The notes: generated by a model from the sequence alone, not told the origin. Shown: positions 23,471 through 39,095, counted from the first letter of the stretch. The stretch: 64,000 nucleotides of DNA from Sphingomonas aurea (GCF_030678875.1 NZ_JAUUDS010000001.1:434001-498000), one strand, 5' to 3'. Made by a program: numbers and translations.

Positions 23471-24970
23471 ATGATCCGCTCGCTTGCCTTTGCCGCCGCG
23501 CTCCTCATGGTTCAGCCGCAGACCACGGCCGCGCAGTCGGCGCCTCCGTCCGCCAGCGTAGATGCCCTCGCTCCGGCCCTGACCGCCTTTTTCGAGGCGG
23601 ACATGCGCGAGCGGCATATTCCCGGCCTGGTCTTCGGCGTGGTCAAGGCCGGGCGGCTGGTGCTGGTGCGCGGTCTGGGCGTGCAGGACATCGCTACGAA
23701 GCGCCCCGTCACCGCGGACACGCGCTTCCGCATCGCCTCCATGTCCAAGGCGTTCACGGCGCTGTCGATCCTGGCGCTGCGCGACGCCGGTAAATTATCG
23801 CTGGACGCACCGGCCGAGCGCTACCTGCCGGAAATGGCGGGCTGGCGCTATCCGACCAGCGACGCGCCGCGCATCCGGGTCGCCGACCTGCTCCACCACA
23901 GCGCCGGCTTTGTCGAGGACAATCCCTGGGGCGATCGGCAGCAGCCGCTGACCGAACCGGCCTTCACCACAATGCTGAGGGCCGGGGTGCCCTTCGCCAA
24001 CGCGCCGGGGGTGGGCATGGAATATTCGAACCTCGGCTATGCGATGCTCGGACGGATCGTTTCGAATGTCGGCGGACTGCCCTATCAGCAGTGGATCGGC
24101 CGGCATCTTCTGGCCCCGCTCGGCATGACGTCGACCGGCTACGACGTGCTCGCCGGGCCGCAGCAGGTCCGCGCGCTTGGCTATCGCTGGCAGGACGGCG
24201 CCTGGCTGCGCGAACCGGACATGGCCGATGGCGCGTTCGGGGCGATGGGCGGGCTCCAGACCAGTGCCAACGACTATGCGCGCTGGGTCGCGTTCCTGTT
24301 ATCGGGCTGGCCTGCACGCGACGGACCCGATGCGGAGCCGGTTCGCCGCGCAACCGTGCGCGAAATCGTTGAGGGGGCGAATTTCGTCGACGTCCGCGAT
24401 CGCCACGCGGCACTGGGGCAAGCCTGCCGCCAGCCGGTCGCCTACGCCAAGGGCTGGTCGGTGGTCGGGGACTGCGACCTCGGGCGGGTCGTCACCCACA
24501 CCGGCGGTTATCCCGGCTATGGCTCGGTCGTGGCGCTGTTGCCGGATGCGGGGGTCGGCGTCTTCGCCTTCGCCAACCGCACCTATGCTGCGCCGTCCGT
24601 GCCGGCAATGCAGGCGCTGCTGGCACTGCGCGCCGCCGGGCTGGCGCCCGATCGCCGCACACCGGTGTCGAGCGGGCTCGCCGCTGCCTATGCGGCGGCG
24701 CAGGCCGCATGGCGGAAGGGCGATGCGACCGTGGCACCACTCGCGATCAACGTCTTGCTCGACCGCGATGCCGACCGCCGTCGCGCCGAGATCGCCGGTC
24801 TGAAGCGCGCCGTTGGCGACTGCGGCATGGACGAACCGATCGCACCCGTCTCCGCGATGGAGGGGCACTTCGTCTGGACCTGCGCGACCGGCCGCATTGC
24901 CGGCCGGATACAGCGTGCGCCGACCCCGGCGCTCAGCCTGCAGGTGCTCGACTTCCAGGCAGCGCCGTGA
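23471..24970 (+). CDS. Exported serine hydrolase, class C beta-lactamase family
   Basis: A 499-residue protein with a signal peptide (residues 1-22, cleaved near AAQS). The catalytic Ser90-x-x-Lys93 (SMSK), the Tyr-x-Asn box (YSNLGYAML) and a HTGG box near 24498-24509 are present. Family members include esterases, D-amino acid peptidases and true beta-lactamases; the substrate cannot be given. The C-terminus carries about 130 extra residues. The stop shares one base with the trmD start (TGATG), so it is now the upstream partner of trmD. Confidence 0.88.
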   Translation: MIRSLAFAAALLMVQPQTTAAQSAPPSASVDALAPALTAFFEADMRERHIPGLVFGVVKAGRLVLVRGLGVQDIATKRPVTADTRFRIASMSKAFTALSILALRDAGKLSLDAPAERYLPEMAGWRYPTSDAPRIRVADLLHHSAGFVEDNPWGDRQQPLTEPAFTTMLRAGVPFANAPGVGMEYSNLGYAMLGRIVSNVGGLPYQQWIGRHLLAPLGMTSTGYDVLAGPQQVRALGYRWQDGAWLREPDMADGAFGAMGGLQTSANDYARWVAFLLSGWPARDGPDAEPVRRATVREIVEGANFVDVRDRHAALGQACRQPVAYAKGWSVVGDCDLGRVVTHTGGYPGYGSVVALLPDAGVGVFAFANRTYAAPSVPAMQALLALRAAGLAPDRRTPVSSGLAAAYAAAQAAWRKGDATVAPLAINVLLDRDADRRRAEIAGLKRAVGDCGMDEPIAPVSAMEGHFVWTCATGRIAGRIQRAPTPALSLQVLDFQAAP

Positions 24971-25695
24971 TGCCGTTTCGTGCCACCGTCCTGACGCTGT
25001 ATCCCGAGATGTTTCCCGGTCCGCTCGGGCACAGCCTGGCCGGGCGGGCGCTGCGAGAGGAGCGCTGGGCGATCGACCTCGTCCAGATCCGTGATTTCGC
25101 GACCGACCGGCATCGTTCCGTCGACGATACGCCGGCGGGGGGTGGTGCGGGCATGGTGCTGCGCGCCGACGTGGTCGCCGCCGCACTCGACAGCGTCGCC
25201 GATGCGCGGCCGGTCGTGGCGATGACTCCGCGCGGACGGCCGCTGACCCAGCCGCGCGTCCGCGCGCTCGCGGCGGGGGGGGGGGTCACGATCCTGTGCG
25301 GCCGGTTCGAGGGGTTCGACGAGCGGCTGTTCGAGGGGCGCGACATCGAGGAGGTGGCGATCGGCGACTATGTCCTGTCGGGGGGAGAGATGGGTGCGCT
25401 GGTGCTGCTCGACGCTTGCGTTCGGCTGCTTCCCGGCGTAATGGGCGCGGCTTCCAGCGGGGATGAAGAGAGCTTCGAAAGCGGCCTTCTCGAATATCCG
25501 CATTATACCCGACCAGTCACATGGGAAGGGCGCACGATCCCCGAAGTGCTGCGATCGGGGGATCATGCGAGGATCGCGGCCTGGCGCAAGTCGATGGCCG
25601 AGACCGATACACGGCTAAGGCGGCCGGACCTTTGGGAGCGCCACGAGGGCGCTCGGGTCCAGCCGCCCTCTGGCGCGCGGCGAACGAAGGACTGA
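24970..25695 (+). CDS. trmD: tRNA (guanine37-N1)-methyltransferase TrmD
   Basis: The ATG at 24970 overlaps the previous stop (TGATG) and gives 241 residues; GTG at 24967 is an alternative. The SPOUT core is conserved: [40 protein letters not shown] and EYPHYTRP. It methylates G37 in tRNAs with G36 to prevent frameshifts. A run of eleven G (25275-25285) codes for part of the residue stretch before ILCGRF; the frame is intact here. Confidence 0.95.
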   Translation: MPFRATVLTLYPEMFPGPLGHSLAGRALREERWAIDLVQIRDFATDRHRSVDDTPAGGGAGMVLRADVVAAALDSVADARPVVAMTPRGRPLTQPRVRALAAGGGVTILCGRFEGFDERLFEGRDIEEVAIGDYVLSGGEMGALVLLDACVRLLPGVMGAASSGDEESFESGLLEYPHYTRPVTWEGRTIPEVLRSGDHARIAAWRKSMAETDTRLRRPDLWERHEGARVQPPSGARRTKD

Positions 25696-25698
25696 GAC

Positions 25699-26091
25699 AT
25701 GAACCTGATCCAGCAGCTCGAAGCCGAGCAGATCCAGAAGCTGACCGAGAAGCGCGCGATCCCTGAATTCCGTCCCGGCGACACGCTGAAGGTCGGCGTG
25801 AAGGTGGTCGAGGGCGAGCGCACCCGCGTCCAGGCCTATGAGGGCGTGTGCATCGCGCGCTCGAACAAGGGCATGGGGTCGAGCTTCACCGTCCGCAAGA
25901 TCAGCTTCGGCGAGGGCGTCGAGCGTGTCTTCCCGCTCTATTCGCCGAACATTGATTCGATCGAGGTGGTTCGCAAGGGTGCGGTGCGTCGCGCCAAGCT
26001 CTATTACCTGCGCGGCCGTACCGGCAAGTCGGCCCGCATCGCCGAGCGCCGCGACACGCGCCCGGCCAAGGGCACTGCCGCCGCCGAGTAA
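25699..26091 (+). CDS. rplS: 50S ribosomal protein L19
   Basis: A 130-residue ribosomal protein at the 30S-50S interface. The L19 pattern is plain: [29 protein letters not shown], then [17 protein letters not shown] and [17 protein letters not shown]. It follows trmD by three bases, with AAGGACTGAG upstream. It is the last gene of the ffh cluster and is followed by a hairpin. Confidence 0.97.
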   Translation: MNLIQQLEAEQIQKLTEKRAIPEFRPGDTLKVGVKVVEGERTRVQAYEGVCIARSNKGMGSSFTVRKISFGEGVERVFPLYSPNIDSIEVVRKGAVRRAKLYYLRGRTGKSARIAERRDTRPAKGTAAAE

Positions 26092-26112
26092 GCGGTCGTC
26101 CGGATCGGATGC

Positions 26113-26156
26113 ACGAGAAGGGGCGCGGAACTCAGGGTTTCGCGTCCCTTTCTCGT
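26113..26156 (+). terminator. Transcription terminator hairpin after rplS (bidirectional)
   Basis: ACGAGAAGGGGCGCG (26113-26127) pairs with CGCGTCCCTTTCTCGT (26141-26156) with one bulge. The T and A runs are within the stem, so it could act for both rplS and the convergent methyltransferase gene. Confidence 0.65.
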
Positions 26157-26166
26157 ATACGGAACG

Positions 26167-27651
26167 TCAGGGCTTGCGGCACCACAGGTGGTACATGCCG
26201 GCAAACAGCTGAGGCCAGTGCGCCTCCACTCGCTGCCAGCCGGTGAAATCCGTCAGGTCCACGGGCTTGCCGAGCAGCTCGGCATAGCGCCGGGCGGCGT
26301 CGCCATCGACGTCGAGTGCGAGGGGCAGGAGCCCGGCACCGCGCGCGGTTTGCAGCAGGTCGGGCAGATCGAAGGTCCGTTCGTACCGGTGGAACAGCAG
26401 GTCGCGACACCCGCTGGCACTGTAGAAATCGTCGCTGTCGCGCAGCGCCGCCAGCGGTGCCTCGGCGGGCAGCGCGAGGATATGGGCGCGTAGCGCGCGG
26501 ATGCCGGTGAGGTCCGGCTGCCATCCCTGTTCGGCGATCAGCGCATGGGCCTGCGCCACCAATGTGCGTGCGCGGCGGCTGTAGACGGCAACCCGCACCA
26601 CGCCGCCGGGTCGCACGGCGGCAGCGACCGCCGCCAGCCCCGCCGCCGGATCGGCCATGTGATGGATGACGCCGGTACTGGTCGCGACATCGGACTGACC
26701 CGTGAGCGCGGGCAGCGCCAGAATGTCGCCGCACAGCCAGCGGATCGTCGCTATGCCGGCATCCTCCGCCTTGCTGGCGGCATGGCCCAGCGCGGTCGCA
26801 CTCAGGTCGAGCGCCACGATCTCGGCCGTCGGACAGGCGCCGGCCAAGTCGATCGCCTCATACCCCGTGCCGCAGCCGGCCACCAAGAGGCGGGCGGGAT
26901 CGGCAAAGTCGCTCAGGCCGGGCAGGGTGCGGATGTGGGCGATCAGCGCGCCCGGCCGGGGGGCGGGTAGCGCTTGCCAGCGGGGATAGGGGTTGTCGTC
27001 GTAATGCTCGCGCACCGCTCCGGACACCGCGTCGCCGGTAGAGCCAAGGTGCGGGATCATCGCTGCCAGCGCGGCACGGCGGGCGGGCTCGGCGAACAGC
27101 CGGTCAGCCAGCGAGGGTGGTAAGCCCTTGGGGGACGAGGGCCGGGCGAACATTGCGGAAACCAGCGGGCTATTGACGGCAGCGGGCCGGTCGTTCGGCC
27201 ATACATACTCGTTCGCCTCCGCCTGCAGGGCCAAAGCGGTCATCAGCGCGTCATCGCGCGTCTTGGCGCGTAGCTTCAGCAACTGACGCTCCATCGCCGG
27301 ATCGACGTTGATGCAATGGCTGAGGAACGTCGTCAGCAGCACGTCACCTGACGCGCCCGACCAGCCGTTCCGATATTTATGGAGCAGGAGCCGGGCGGTA
27401 GTGCGGGCCAGCAACTGGTGGTCGGCCGGCAGCGCGAAGCAGGCGAGCAGGTCCGTTTCGAAGCGCGGGTGATAGCCGGGCGGATCGATCGCGCCGAGCG
27501 TGCGGGCGAGGAGCGGCGCCAGCGCCGGCCGGTCGCCCGCATCGATCCGGCCGAGCGCCCCGGTGAGGAGTTGCGCCGCCTCGCCGAGCCGCCCGGCGGC
27601 GAGCAGGCGCTCTGCCGCGTCCCGGATCTTCGCGACGGGCGCGATGGTCAT
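26167..27651 (-). CDS. SAM-dependent methyltransferase with N-terminal helical region
   Basis: A 494-residue protein. The first 200 residues are helical and repeat-like ([22 protein letters not shown]), perhaps [17 protein letters not shown] leads into a class I methyltransferase domain with motif [17 protein letters not shown], motif II VALDLS and [11 protein letters not shown]. Similar TPR plus methyltransferase proteins are found in alphaproteobacteria without a known substrate. Convergent with rplS and 40 bases downstream of rpoD on the same strand. Confidence 0.82.
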   Translation of the reverse strand: MTIAPVAKIRDAAERLLAAGRLGEAAQLLTGALGRIDAGDRPALAPLLARTLGAIDPPGYHPRFETDLLACFALPADHQLLARTTARLLLHKYRNGWSGASGDVLLTTFLSHCINVDPAMERQLLKLRAKTRDDALMTALALQAEANEYVWPNDRPAAVNSPLVSAMFARPSSPKGLPPSLADRLFAEPARRAALAAMIPHLGSTGDAVSGAVREHYDDNPYPRWQALPAPRPGALIAHIRTLPGLSDFADPARLLVAGCGTGYEAIDLAGACPTAEIVALDLSATALGHAASKAEDAGIATIRWLCGDILALPALTGQSDVATSTGVIHHMADPAAGLAAVAAAVRPGGVVRVAVYSRRARTLVAQAHALIAEQGWQPDLTGIRALRAHILALPAEAPLAALRDSDDFYSASGCRDLLFHRYERTFDLPDLLQTARGAGLLPLALDVDGDAARRYAELLGKPVDLTDFTGWQRVEAHWPQLFAGMYHLWCRKP

Positions 27652-27691
27652 CCGAGCGGGCCGCGGCAGGACGATCGCCGCGGCCGAACGA

Positions 27692-29718
<2,027 letters not shown>

Positions 29719-29719
<1 letters not shown>

Positions 29720-31590
29720 CAATTACCCTCGGGTCCCAACGCTCGCGCGTCTTCATGTGCCTGACATAGGTTTGCAAGCCGCAATTCCAACGCCTGTTTC
29801 TCTCTGACCAGTGCCACCTGCCGCTCGAACGCCTCGTCCGTGAAGCGCGCCTGCATCGCCTGCGTCGCCGTGGCAAGCTGGGCATCAACCTCGGGCCGGG
29901 CGATCAGGATGGCGATCGCCTCGTCCAGATCCTCGCGGGCGCGAGTGGGATCGCCGGATTTCTGCGTGAACGTATAAGGCATGGCATCGGCGCGGAGCAG
30001 GTCGCTGGCGATCGGCTCGAAACCGGATCGTGCCAATATGGTAACGAGCCGCTCACTATCAAGCGCCGATCCCGCGCGCCGCCCGTCCTCCAGCGCGACG
30101 TCGACCACCGCTTCGAACAGGCGGCCGAGCGCGCCCTCCGCCATCCGCAGGCTGCCGAGCACCTCCATGTGGCGCGCGATCTCGGCCGGGTGGCGGATCA
30201 GGCCGGCGAGCACCGCTTTCGCCAGCACCCGGTCGATCCCGGCGGCGCGGAACGCCTTGGCGTCCTCGGTGACGGGGGCGGGGGGGCGCCAGGGCTGCTT
30301 CCCGTTGCCCATCGGGCGGAATGGGCGGCGCTGCGGCGTGAAATGCGCGTCGAAGCGGCGGCGGAACTCGGACTGATATTCGGTGCGGACGCCCGTGTCG
30401 GCGATCGTCCCGGCCAGCTCCTGCAGGCGGCTCTTGAGCCCGGCACGCTGCTCGGGTGTGTCGAGCGCCTCCGCGGCAAGCTCCGCTGCCCAGAGCCGGT
30501 CGACCAGCGGCTCCGGCGTGCGCAGCAGCGTCTCCATCGCGACGGCGCCGCCGCCCTTCACCACGTCGTCCGGGTCTTGCCCAGCCGGCAGGGTGACGAA
30601 CGCCAGGCTGCGGCCCGGCGCCAGCATCGGCAGCGCACGGTGCGCGGCGCGCAACGCCGCCTTCTGCCCGGCCGCGTCGCCGTCGAAGCACAGGATCGGC
30701 ACGTCGACCATCCGCCACAGCCGCTCCAGCTGATGCTCGGTCAGCGCGGTGCCGAGCGGTGCGACCGCCTCGTGGATGCCCGCCTGCGACAGGGCGATCA
30801 CGTCCATATAGCCCTCGACCACCAGCACGCGCTTCGCCTTGCGCGCCGCCGGCGCGGCACGGTCGAGATTGTAGAGCGTGCGGCCCTTGTCGAAGAGCGG
30901 CGTGTCGGGCGAGTTCAGATATTTGGGCTCGCCCTGGTCGAGGATGCGACCGCCGAACGCGATCGTCCGCCCGCGTGCGTCGCGGATCGGGATCATCAGC
31001 CGGCCGCGGAACCGGTCATAGGGGTCCTTGCCCTCGACCTGGATCAGCAGCCCCGCCTCGACCAGCATCGGATCGCCATAATCGGCGAGCGCGGTCTTCA
31101 GCCGGCCGCGCGAGTCGGGCGCGAAGCCCATGCCGAAGGTCCGCGCCGTCTCCGCACTGATCCCCCGCCGGTCGAGCAGCGCGCGCGCGTCGTTGCCGGA
31201 CAGGCCGCCCAGCTGCTCGGCGAACCAGGCGGCGGCGTCCGCCATTGCCTCGTGCAGACCCTTGGCCCGCTCCGCCTTCTCGGCGGCGCGGCGGTCCATC
31301 GCCGGCATCTCCATGCCCGCCGCCTGCGCGAGTTCCTTGACCGCGTCGATGAAGGGCAGGCCGCGCTGGTCGGTCATCCAGCGGATCGCGTCGCCGTGCG
31401 CCGAACAGCCGAAACAGTGATAGAAGCCCTTGTCGTCGTTGACGTAGAAGCTCGGCGTCTTCTCGTTATGGAACGGACAACAGCCGCGCATCTCGCGGCC
31501 GGCCTTTTGCAGCTTGGTTGTCTTGCCGATCAGCGCCGACAGCGAGGTGCGGGCGCGCAACTCGTCGAGGAAGGCGGGCGAGAGACTCAT
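29719..31590 (-). CDS. dnaG: DNA primase DnaG
   Basis: The ATG at 31590 gives 623 residues; the frame upstream to 31653 enters a repeat. The zinc-binding domain ([12 protein letters not shown], then FYHCFGC) is at residues 36-65. The TOPRIM core follows ([25 protein letters not shown]). The C-terminal helicase-binding domain covers about the last 130 residues. It primes replication. The dnaG-rpoD order is the conserved remnant of the macromolecular synthesis operon; rpsU is absent and yqeY lies just upstream. Confidence 0.96.
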
Positions 31591-31647
31591 CGCGCGATTA
31601 TATGTGCCATGGCGCGCGGTTCGCAGGAAGGCAATACCTACCATCTT

Positions 31648-31743
31648 CGTCATGCCGGGCTCGTTCCGGCATCCACCGTTCCGCAGAAGCCACGGCTCGG
31701 GAGTACGCGGCGCCGTGGATGCCGGGACGAGCCCGGCATGACG
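31648..31743. repeat. Large inverted repeat (29-base arms) between yqeY and dnaG
   Basis: The arms 31648-31676 and 31715-31743 are complementary in 28 of 29 positions, with a 38-base spacer. Each arm itself is a small palindrome of the CGTCATGCCGGGCTCG type. It belongs to the short dispersed repeat family seen elsewhere in the window and has no coding content. Confidence 0.8.
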
Positions 31744-31750
31744 GGAAAGT

Positions 31751-32203
31751 TCAGCTTAGCGCCGCCTTCACCAGCCCGCTCGCCTTGCTCATGTCGAGGC
31801 TCGACGCGTGGCGCGCCTTCAGCTCGGCCATCACCCGGCCCATGTCCTTCATGCCGGCCGCGCCCAGCTCCGCCTTGATCGCCTCGATCGCGGCGCGGGT
31901 CTCGTCCTCGCTCATCTGCTGCGGCAGGAAACGCTCGATCACCGCGACCTCGCGACCTTCCGCCTCCGCCAGCTCGGGGCGACCGCCCTGCTGGTACATG
32001 GCGATCGATTCGCGGCGCTGCTTGACCATTTTTTGCAGCACCTCGACGACGAGTGCATCGTCGTCGTCGGGCGCCTTGCCGGTGCGTGCCTCGATGTCGC
32101 GGTTTTTGATCGCGGCCTGGATCAGCGAGATAGCGGCGCGGGATTCCTTGTCGCCGGCCTTCATGGCGGCGACCTGGGCGGATTTGATGTCGTCTCGAAT
32201 CAT
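31751..32203 (-). CDS. yqeY: GatB/YqeY domain protein
   Basis: A 150-residue helical protein: MIRDDIKSAQVAAMKAGDKE, then LVVEVLQKMVKQRRESIAMYQ and ERFLPQQMSEDE, ending with MKDMGRVMAELKAR. The family resembles the tRNA-binding tail of GatB and is often linked to dnaG and rpoD, as here. Its function is not established. A GGC-rich 90-base gap separates it from divergent carA. Confidence 0.9.
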   Translation of the reverse strand: MIRDDIKSAQVAAMKAGDKESRAAISLIQAAIKNRDIEARTGKAPDDDDALVVEVLQKMVKQRRESIAMYQQGGRPELAEAEGREVAVIERFLPQQMSEDETRAAIEAIKAELGAAGMKDMGRVMAELKARHASSLDMSKASGLVKAALS

Positions 32204-32293
32204 GGCCGCTCTTATTGACGCGAGACGGGCCTAGGTCTAGCGGGCGGGCCTTAGCGACATCGCCGACAAACCATCAGGAGTGCCCGCCGCATC

Positions 32294-33466
32294 ATGGCCG
32301 ACGCCACCCATATTGCTGCGCCCGAAAAGCCTGAGGGAGCGACCGGCTGCCTCGTCCTCGCCAGTGGCGAGGTGATCTGGGGCCATGGCTTCGGCGCCGA
32401 GGGCGAGGCGGTGGGCGAGGTGTGCTTCCACACCGCGATGACCGGCTATCAGGAGATCATGACCGACCCGTCGTTCGCGGGCCAGATGATCGCCTTCACC
32501 TTCCCGCACATCGGCAATGTCGGTGCCAACCCCGACGACGTCGAGGCCGACGCGCCGCACGCGCTGGGCATGATCGTGCGCGAGGTGCCGACCGCGCCGT
32601 CGAGCTTCCGCGCGATGGAGAACCTCGACGGTTGGATGAAGCGCCACGCGCGCATCGGTCTGGCTGGCGTCGATACCCGCGCCCTGACCCGGCGCATCCG
32701 CGGCGGCGGCGCGCCGAACGGCGTGATCGCCCATTCGGCGGCAGGCGAGTTCGACCTCGACCTGCTGCGCGACATGGCGAAGAGCTGGCCTGGGCTGGAG
32801 GGGATGGACCTGGCGAAGACCGTGTCGACCGAGACGCATTATGGCTGGGCAGGCGGGCTGTGGCGGCTCGGCTTCGGCTATGACGAGAGCGTCGGCGAGG
32901 GCGAGCGTCCGCATGTCGTCGCGATCGATTACGGCAGCAAACGCAACATCTTCCGCAACCTTTCTCAGGCCGGATCGAAGGTATCGGTGCTGCCCGCGAC
33001 GGCGACGTTCGAGCAGGTGATGGCACTGAACCCGGACGGCGTGTTCCTGTCGAACGGCCCCGGCGATCCGGCGGCGACCGCGGAATATGCGGTGCCGGTG
33101 ATCCGGCAGGTGCTCGACGCCGGCGTGCCGCTGTTCGGCATCTGCCTGGGCCACCAGCTGCTGGCGCTGGCGGTGGGGGCACGGACGACCAAGATGTTCC
33201 AGGGCCATCGTGGTGCCAACCACCCGGTCAAGCGCCTGTCCGACGGCGCGGTCGAGATCACCAGCATGAACCACGGCTTCGCGGTCGAGCGGGATTCGCT
33301 GCCCGCGAATGCGCGCGAGACGCATGTGTCGCTGTTCGACGGGTCGAATGCGGGGCTGGAGCTGACCGATCGGCCGGCGTTCAGCGTGCAGTATCACCCG
33401 GAGGCGAGCCCGGGGCCGCAGGACAGCCTGTATCTGTTCGAACGGTTTGTAGGTTCGCTGCAGTGA
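32294..33466 (+). CDS. carA: Carbamoyl-phosphate synthase small (glutaminase) chain
   Basis: A 390-residue class I glutamine amidotransferase that supplies ammonia to CarB for pyrimidine and arginine synthesis. The N-terminal CPSase domain (GYQEIMTDPSFAGQ) is followed by the glutaminase with nucleophile Cys284 (FGICLGHQ) and the His/Glu pair in YHPEASPGP. AGGAG lies 13 bases before the ATG, a long spacing. The stop overlaps the start of a small inserted ORF (GTGA), not carB. Confidence 0.96.
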   Translation: MADATHIAAPEKPEGATGCLVLASGEVIWGHGFGAEGEAVGEVCFHTAMTGYQEIMTDPSFAGQMIAFTFPHIGNVGANPDDVEADAPHALGMIVREVPTAPSSFRAMENLDGWMKRHARIGLAGVDTRALTRRIRGGGAPNGVIAHSAAGEFDLDLLRDMAKSWPGLEGMDLAKTVSTETHYGWAGGLWRLGFGYDESVGEGERPHVVAIDYGSKRNIFRNLSQAGSKVSVLPATATFEQVMALNPDGVFLSNGPGDPAATAEYAVPVIRQVLDAGVPLFGICLGHQLLALAVGARTTKMFQGHRGANHPVKRLSDGAVEITSMNHGFAVERDSLPANARETHVSLFDGSNAGLELTDRPAFSVQYHPEASPGPQDSLYLFERFVGSLQ

Positions 33467-33817
33467 AGCTCTTTGCCCTAGGCGTGATCTGGACGATTTA
33501 CGCCCTCTTTGTTTGGGCGCAAGCAGATCGGCTTATACGTGAGATCCCAAATCGCTCGTTTTCGATAGCTTCGAGTGAATATTATAGAGCAGGTGGGGTG
33601 TCGCCAAGCGGTGCTAGGTATCTGGCGTCAATTAAAGCGCAATGTGCCAGTTGGACAAACCGCTCCCACATTTACGACTATACCGGCGGGGGTGCCACAT
33701 ATCGCACGACGTGCAGCTCGATGCCGCGGGCAATCGTAATTACCTTTGTAGCAGGCGCCATCTTATTTGGACCTGTTGTTGCGCTGATGATCTTTAGAAG
33801 AAGGCGGGCAAACTCTC

Positions 33818-33825
<8 letters not shown>
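33463..33825 (+). CDS. AT-rich small membrane protein between carA and carB, function unknown
   Basis: A 120-residue ORF starting at a GTG that overlaps the carA stop (GTGA) and ending eight bases inside carB. The N-terminus is hydrophobic ([18 protein letters not shown], residues about 4-20), and a second helix lies near the C-terminus ([21 protein letters not shown]), followed by RRRR. Between them is a polar, probably periplasmic loop with two Cys (QCASW and TTCSS). Base composition is far lower in GC than carA or carB. I recognise no family. Both ends being coupled to conserved genes suggests it is translated. Confidence 0.75.
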
Positions 33826-37144
<3,319 letters not shown>

Positions 37145-37170
37145 TCCCGACAGCATCGTGGACGATGCGG

Positions 37171-37190
37171 GCGGCCCGGTTCCGGGCCGC
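37171..37190 (+). terminator. GC-rich hairpin after carB
   Basis: GCGGCCCGG and CCGGGCCGC are perfect inverted repeats with a two-base loop. No T run follows, so it may be an attenuating hairpin in front of greA instead of a full terminator. Confidence 0.4.
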
Positions 37191-37220
37191 GTGGGTAGAA
37201 TGGAATTTGGGGACCGAGAC

Positions 37221-37697
37221 ATGGCCACCGTCGAGAAGATGCCGATGCTGCAAGAAGGGTACGAGACCCTCACTGCGTCGCTGAAGCGTCTGAAAGAGGA
37301 ACGGCCGCAGATCGTCGACGCGATCGAGGAAGCGCGCGCGCACGGCGATCTCTCGGAAAATGCCGAGTACCACGCCGCCAAGGAGCGTCAGGGCCAGATC
37401 GAGGCGTCGATCGCCGACATCGAGGACAAGCTGGCGCGCGCCCAGATCATCGATCCCAAGGATCTGTCGGGCGACAAGGTGGTGTTCGGCGCGACGGTGA
37501 CGCTGCTCGACGACGACGACAAGCCGGTCACCTATCAGATCGTCGGCCAGACCGAGGCGAATGCCAAGACGGGGCGGATCAGCTACAACTCGCCGCTGGG
37601 CCGGGCGCTGATCGGGCGCAAGGTCGATGACGAGGTCGAGGTGTCGGTGCCGGCCGGCGACCGGTATTACGTGGTCTCCAAGATCGCCTTCATCTGA
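37221..37697 (+). CDS. greA: Transcription elongation factor GreA
   Basis: The ATG at 37221 gives 158 residues. The N-terminal coiled coil that reaches into the polymerase channel has the acidic tip ([20 protein letters not shown]), and the C-terminal globular domain ends in [21 protein letters not shown]. GreA stimulates cleavage of backtracked RNA. It lies 76 bases after carB, a common alphaproteobacterial neighbourhood. Confidence 0.97.
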   Translation: MATVEKMPMLQEGYETLTASLKRLKEERPQIVDAIEEARAHGDLSENAEYHAAKERQGQIEASIADIEDKLARAQIIDPKDLSGDKVVFGATVTLLDDDDKPVTYQIVGQTEANAKTGRISYNSPLGRALIGRKVDDEVEVSVPAGDRYYVVSKIAFI

Positions 37698-37698
37698 C

Positions 37699-38334
37699 GT
37701 GGAGGTGCTGCGCACCGCGCCGGTGACGACCGTCGTCGCGGCGCTGACCGCCACCGTGTCGCTGCTGCTGGTCATCACCGGCACATTGCCGGTCGCGGCC
37801 ATCGCGGCGGGCTTCGTGCCGGCGCGACTGACCGGTGCCGTGCCGATCGGCGTGCCGCTGCTGGTGCCCAGCGCGCTGACCCCGCTGACTGCCACGTTGA
37901 TCCATGGCGGGATCGCGCACCTGCTGCTCAACCTGGTCGTGCTGTGCTTCTGCGGGCCGCGTCTGGAACAGGCGCTGGGCGGACGGTCGATGGCGCTGCT
38001 CTACGTGCTCGGCGCTTACGCGGCGGCGGCGGCGCAGTACGGCACCGACCCGCTGTCGCCGCAGCCGATGATTGGGGCGAGCGGCGCAATCTCTGCGGTC
38101 ATCGGCGCGTATGCGCTGCTCTTCGCGGAGCGGCGGCCGCGGCGCTGGGGGCCGATCTCCGGCCACGCGCTCCACGTCGCCTGGTTGGCGGCGACATGGA
38201 TCGGTATCCAGCTTTTGACCGGCTATGCCGGAATGGGCGGCGTCGACATCGCGATCGGCGCGCATATTGGCGGCTTCGCGATCGGCCTGCTGCTTGCCCG
38301 GCCGCTGCTGCGCTGGCGCTACCGCCGCGCCTGA
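37699..38334 (+). CDS. Rhomboid family intramembrane serine protease
   Basis: A 211-residue membrane protein from the GTG at 37699, one base after the greA stop; GTG 37705 is an alternative. Six hydrophobic segments are visible. The catalytic serine is in GASGAISAVIG, with the histidine in GAHIGGFAIG, and the HGGIAHLLLNL motif lies in an earlier helix. It would cut substrates within the membrane; targets are unknown. Confidence 0.87.
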   Translation: MEVLRTAPVTTVVAALTATVSLLLVITGTLPVAAIAAGFVPARLTGAVPIGVPLLVPSALTPLTATLIHGGIAHLLLNLVVLCFCGPRLEQALGGRSMALLYVLGAYAAAAAQYGTDPLSPQPMIGASGAISAVIGAYALLFAERRPRRWGPISGHALHVAWLAATWIGIQLLTGYAGMGGVDIAIGAHIGGFAIGLLLARPLLRWRYRRA

Positions 38335-38339
38335 CGCGC

Positions 38340-38561
38340 TCAGGCGCCGGGAAGCGCCGGCTCGAGCAGACGGTGGAGATGGACCACCACGAATTTCATC
38401 TCGGCATCATCGACGGTCCGTTGCGCGGCGGCGCGCCATGCCTTTTCGGCGCTGGCATAGTCGGGGAAGATGCCGACCACGTCCAGCTTGCCGGGATCGA
38501 CCCAGTCCAGCGTTTGCGGATCGCGGACGCGGCCGCCGAATACGAGATGAAGTTTGCTCAT
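38340..38561 (-). CDS. DUF4170 family small protein
   Basis: A 73-residue protein with the pattern LHLVFGGRVRDPQTLDWVDPGKLDVVGIF and SAEKAWRAAAQRTVDDAEMKFVVVHLHRL. DUF4170 proteins are small alphaproteobacterial proteins of unknown function. It is convergent with the rhomboid gene (five bases apart). Confidence 0.82.
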   Translation of the reverse strand: MSKLHLVFGGRVRDPQTLDWVDPGKLDVVGIFPDYASAEKAWRAAAQRTVDDAEMKFVVVHLHRLLEPALPGA

Positions 38562-38651
38562 GATCCGGCCTTTTAAGGGCAGGCGAGGCGAGCGACAATC
38601 CTTCGCAGGCGCAGCATCGGGGCGCAGCGATTAGGCCGCGCCCCGAAAGGT

Positions 38652-39095
38652 TCAGGCGCCCGCGTTGCCCTTGTCCGACGCGCGCGTGCTGTGTGCCGCC
38701 GCCGAGCCGGCGCTCGCCAGCGCCTTGCCAACGCCATCGAGCAGCGACCGCCCCCGCTCGCGCGCGGCGTCCGGGGTCAGACCGGCATTGCCGAGTTCCT
38801 CTTTTCCGGCTTCGCGCGCGGCGGCCAAAGCCTGACGCGCCGTGTCGCCGAGCCGCTGGCCCAGCGGCGCGAGCAGCTCCCTCTCCTTCGCCGAGCGGGG
38901 CACCAGCGCGCCGGCGAGTGCGCCGATCGCGGCGCCGCCGACCAGGATGGCCAGGGGATTCGTCTCGATCGCAGCGGCGGTACGGCGTGCGACGTCAGAG
39001 GCCGTGTCGCGAGCGCCGTGATGCGACTTGGCGCCACCGTGCGCCTTGTGGTTGTTGGAGCCCGTAGCGGGATCAGCCTTTGGAGCGGTCATCAT
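38652..39095 (-). CDS. Hypothetical protein, YqjD-like (membrane-anchored helical)
   Basis: About 147 residues from the ATG at 39095 (AAGGA upstream); a second ATG follows at once. The polar His/Lys-rich N-terminus (NNHKAHGGAKSHHG) leads to a helix and one Gly/Ala membrane segment (LAILVGGAAIGALAGALV), then an amphipathic helix. It is the last gene of a four-gene set, overlapping the DUF3618 gene by 23 bases. Role unknown; ribosome or membrane association is only suggested by the similarity to YqjD/ElaB. Confidence 0.68.
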   Translation of the reverse strand: MMTAPKADPATGSNNHKAHGGAKSHHGARDTASDVARRTAAAIETNPLAILVGGAAIGALAGALVPRSAKERELLAPLGQRLGDTARQALAAAREAGKEELGNAGLTPDAARERGRSLLDGVGKALASAGSAAAHSTRASDKGNAGA

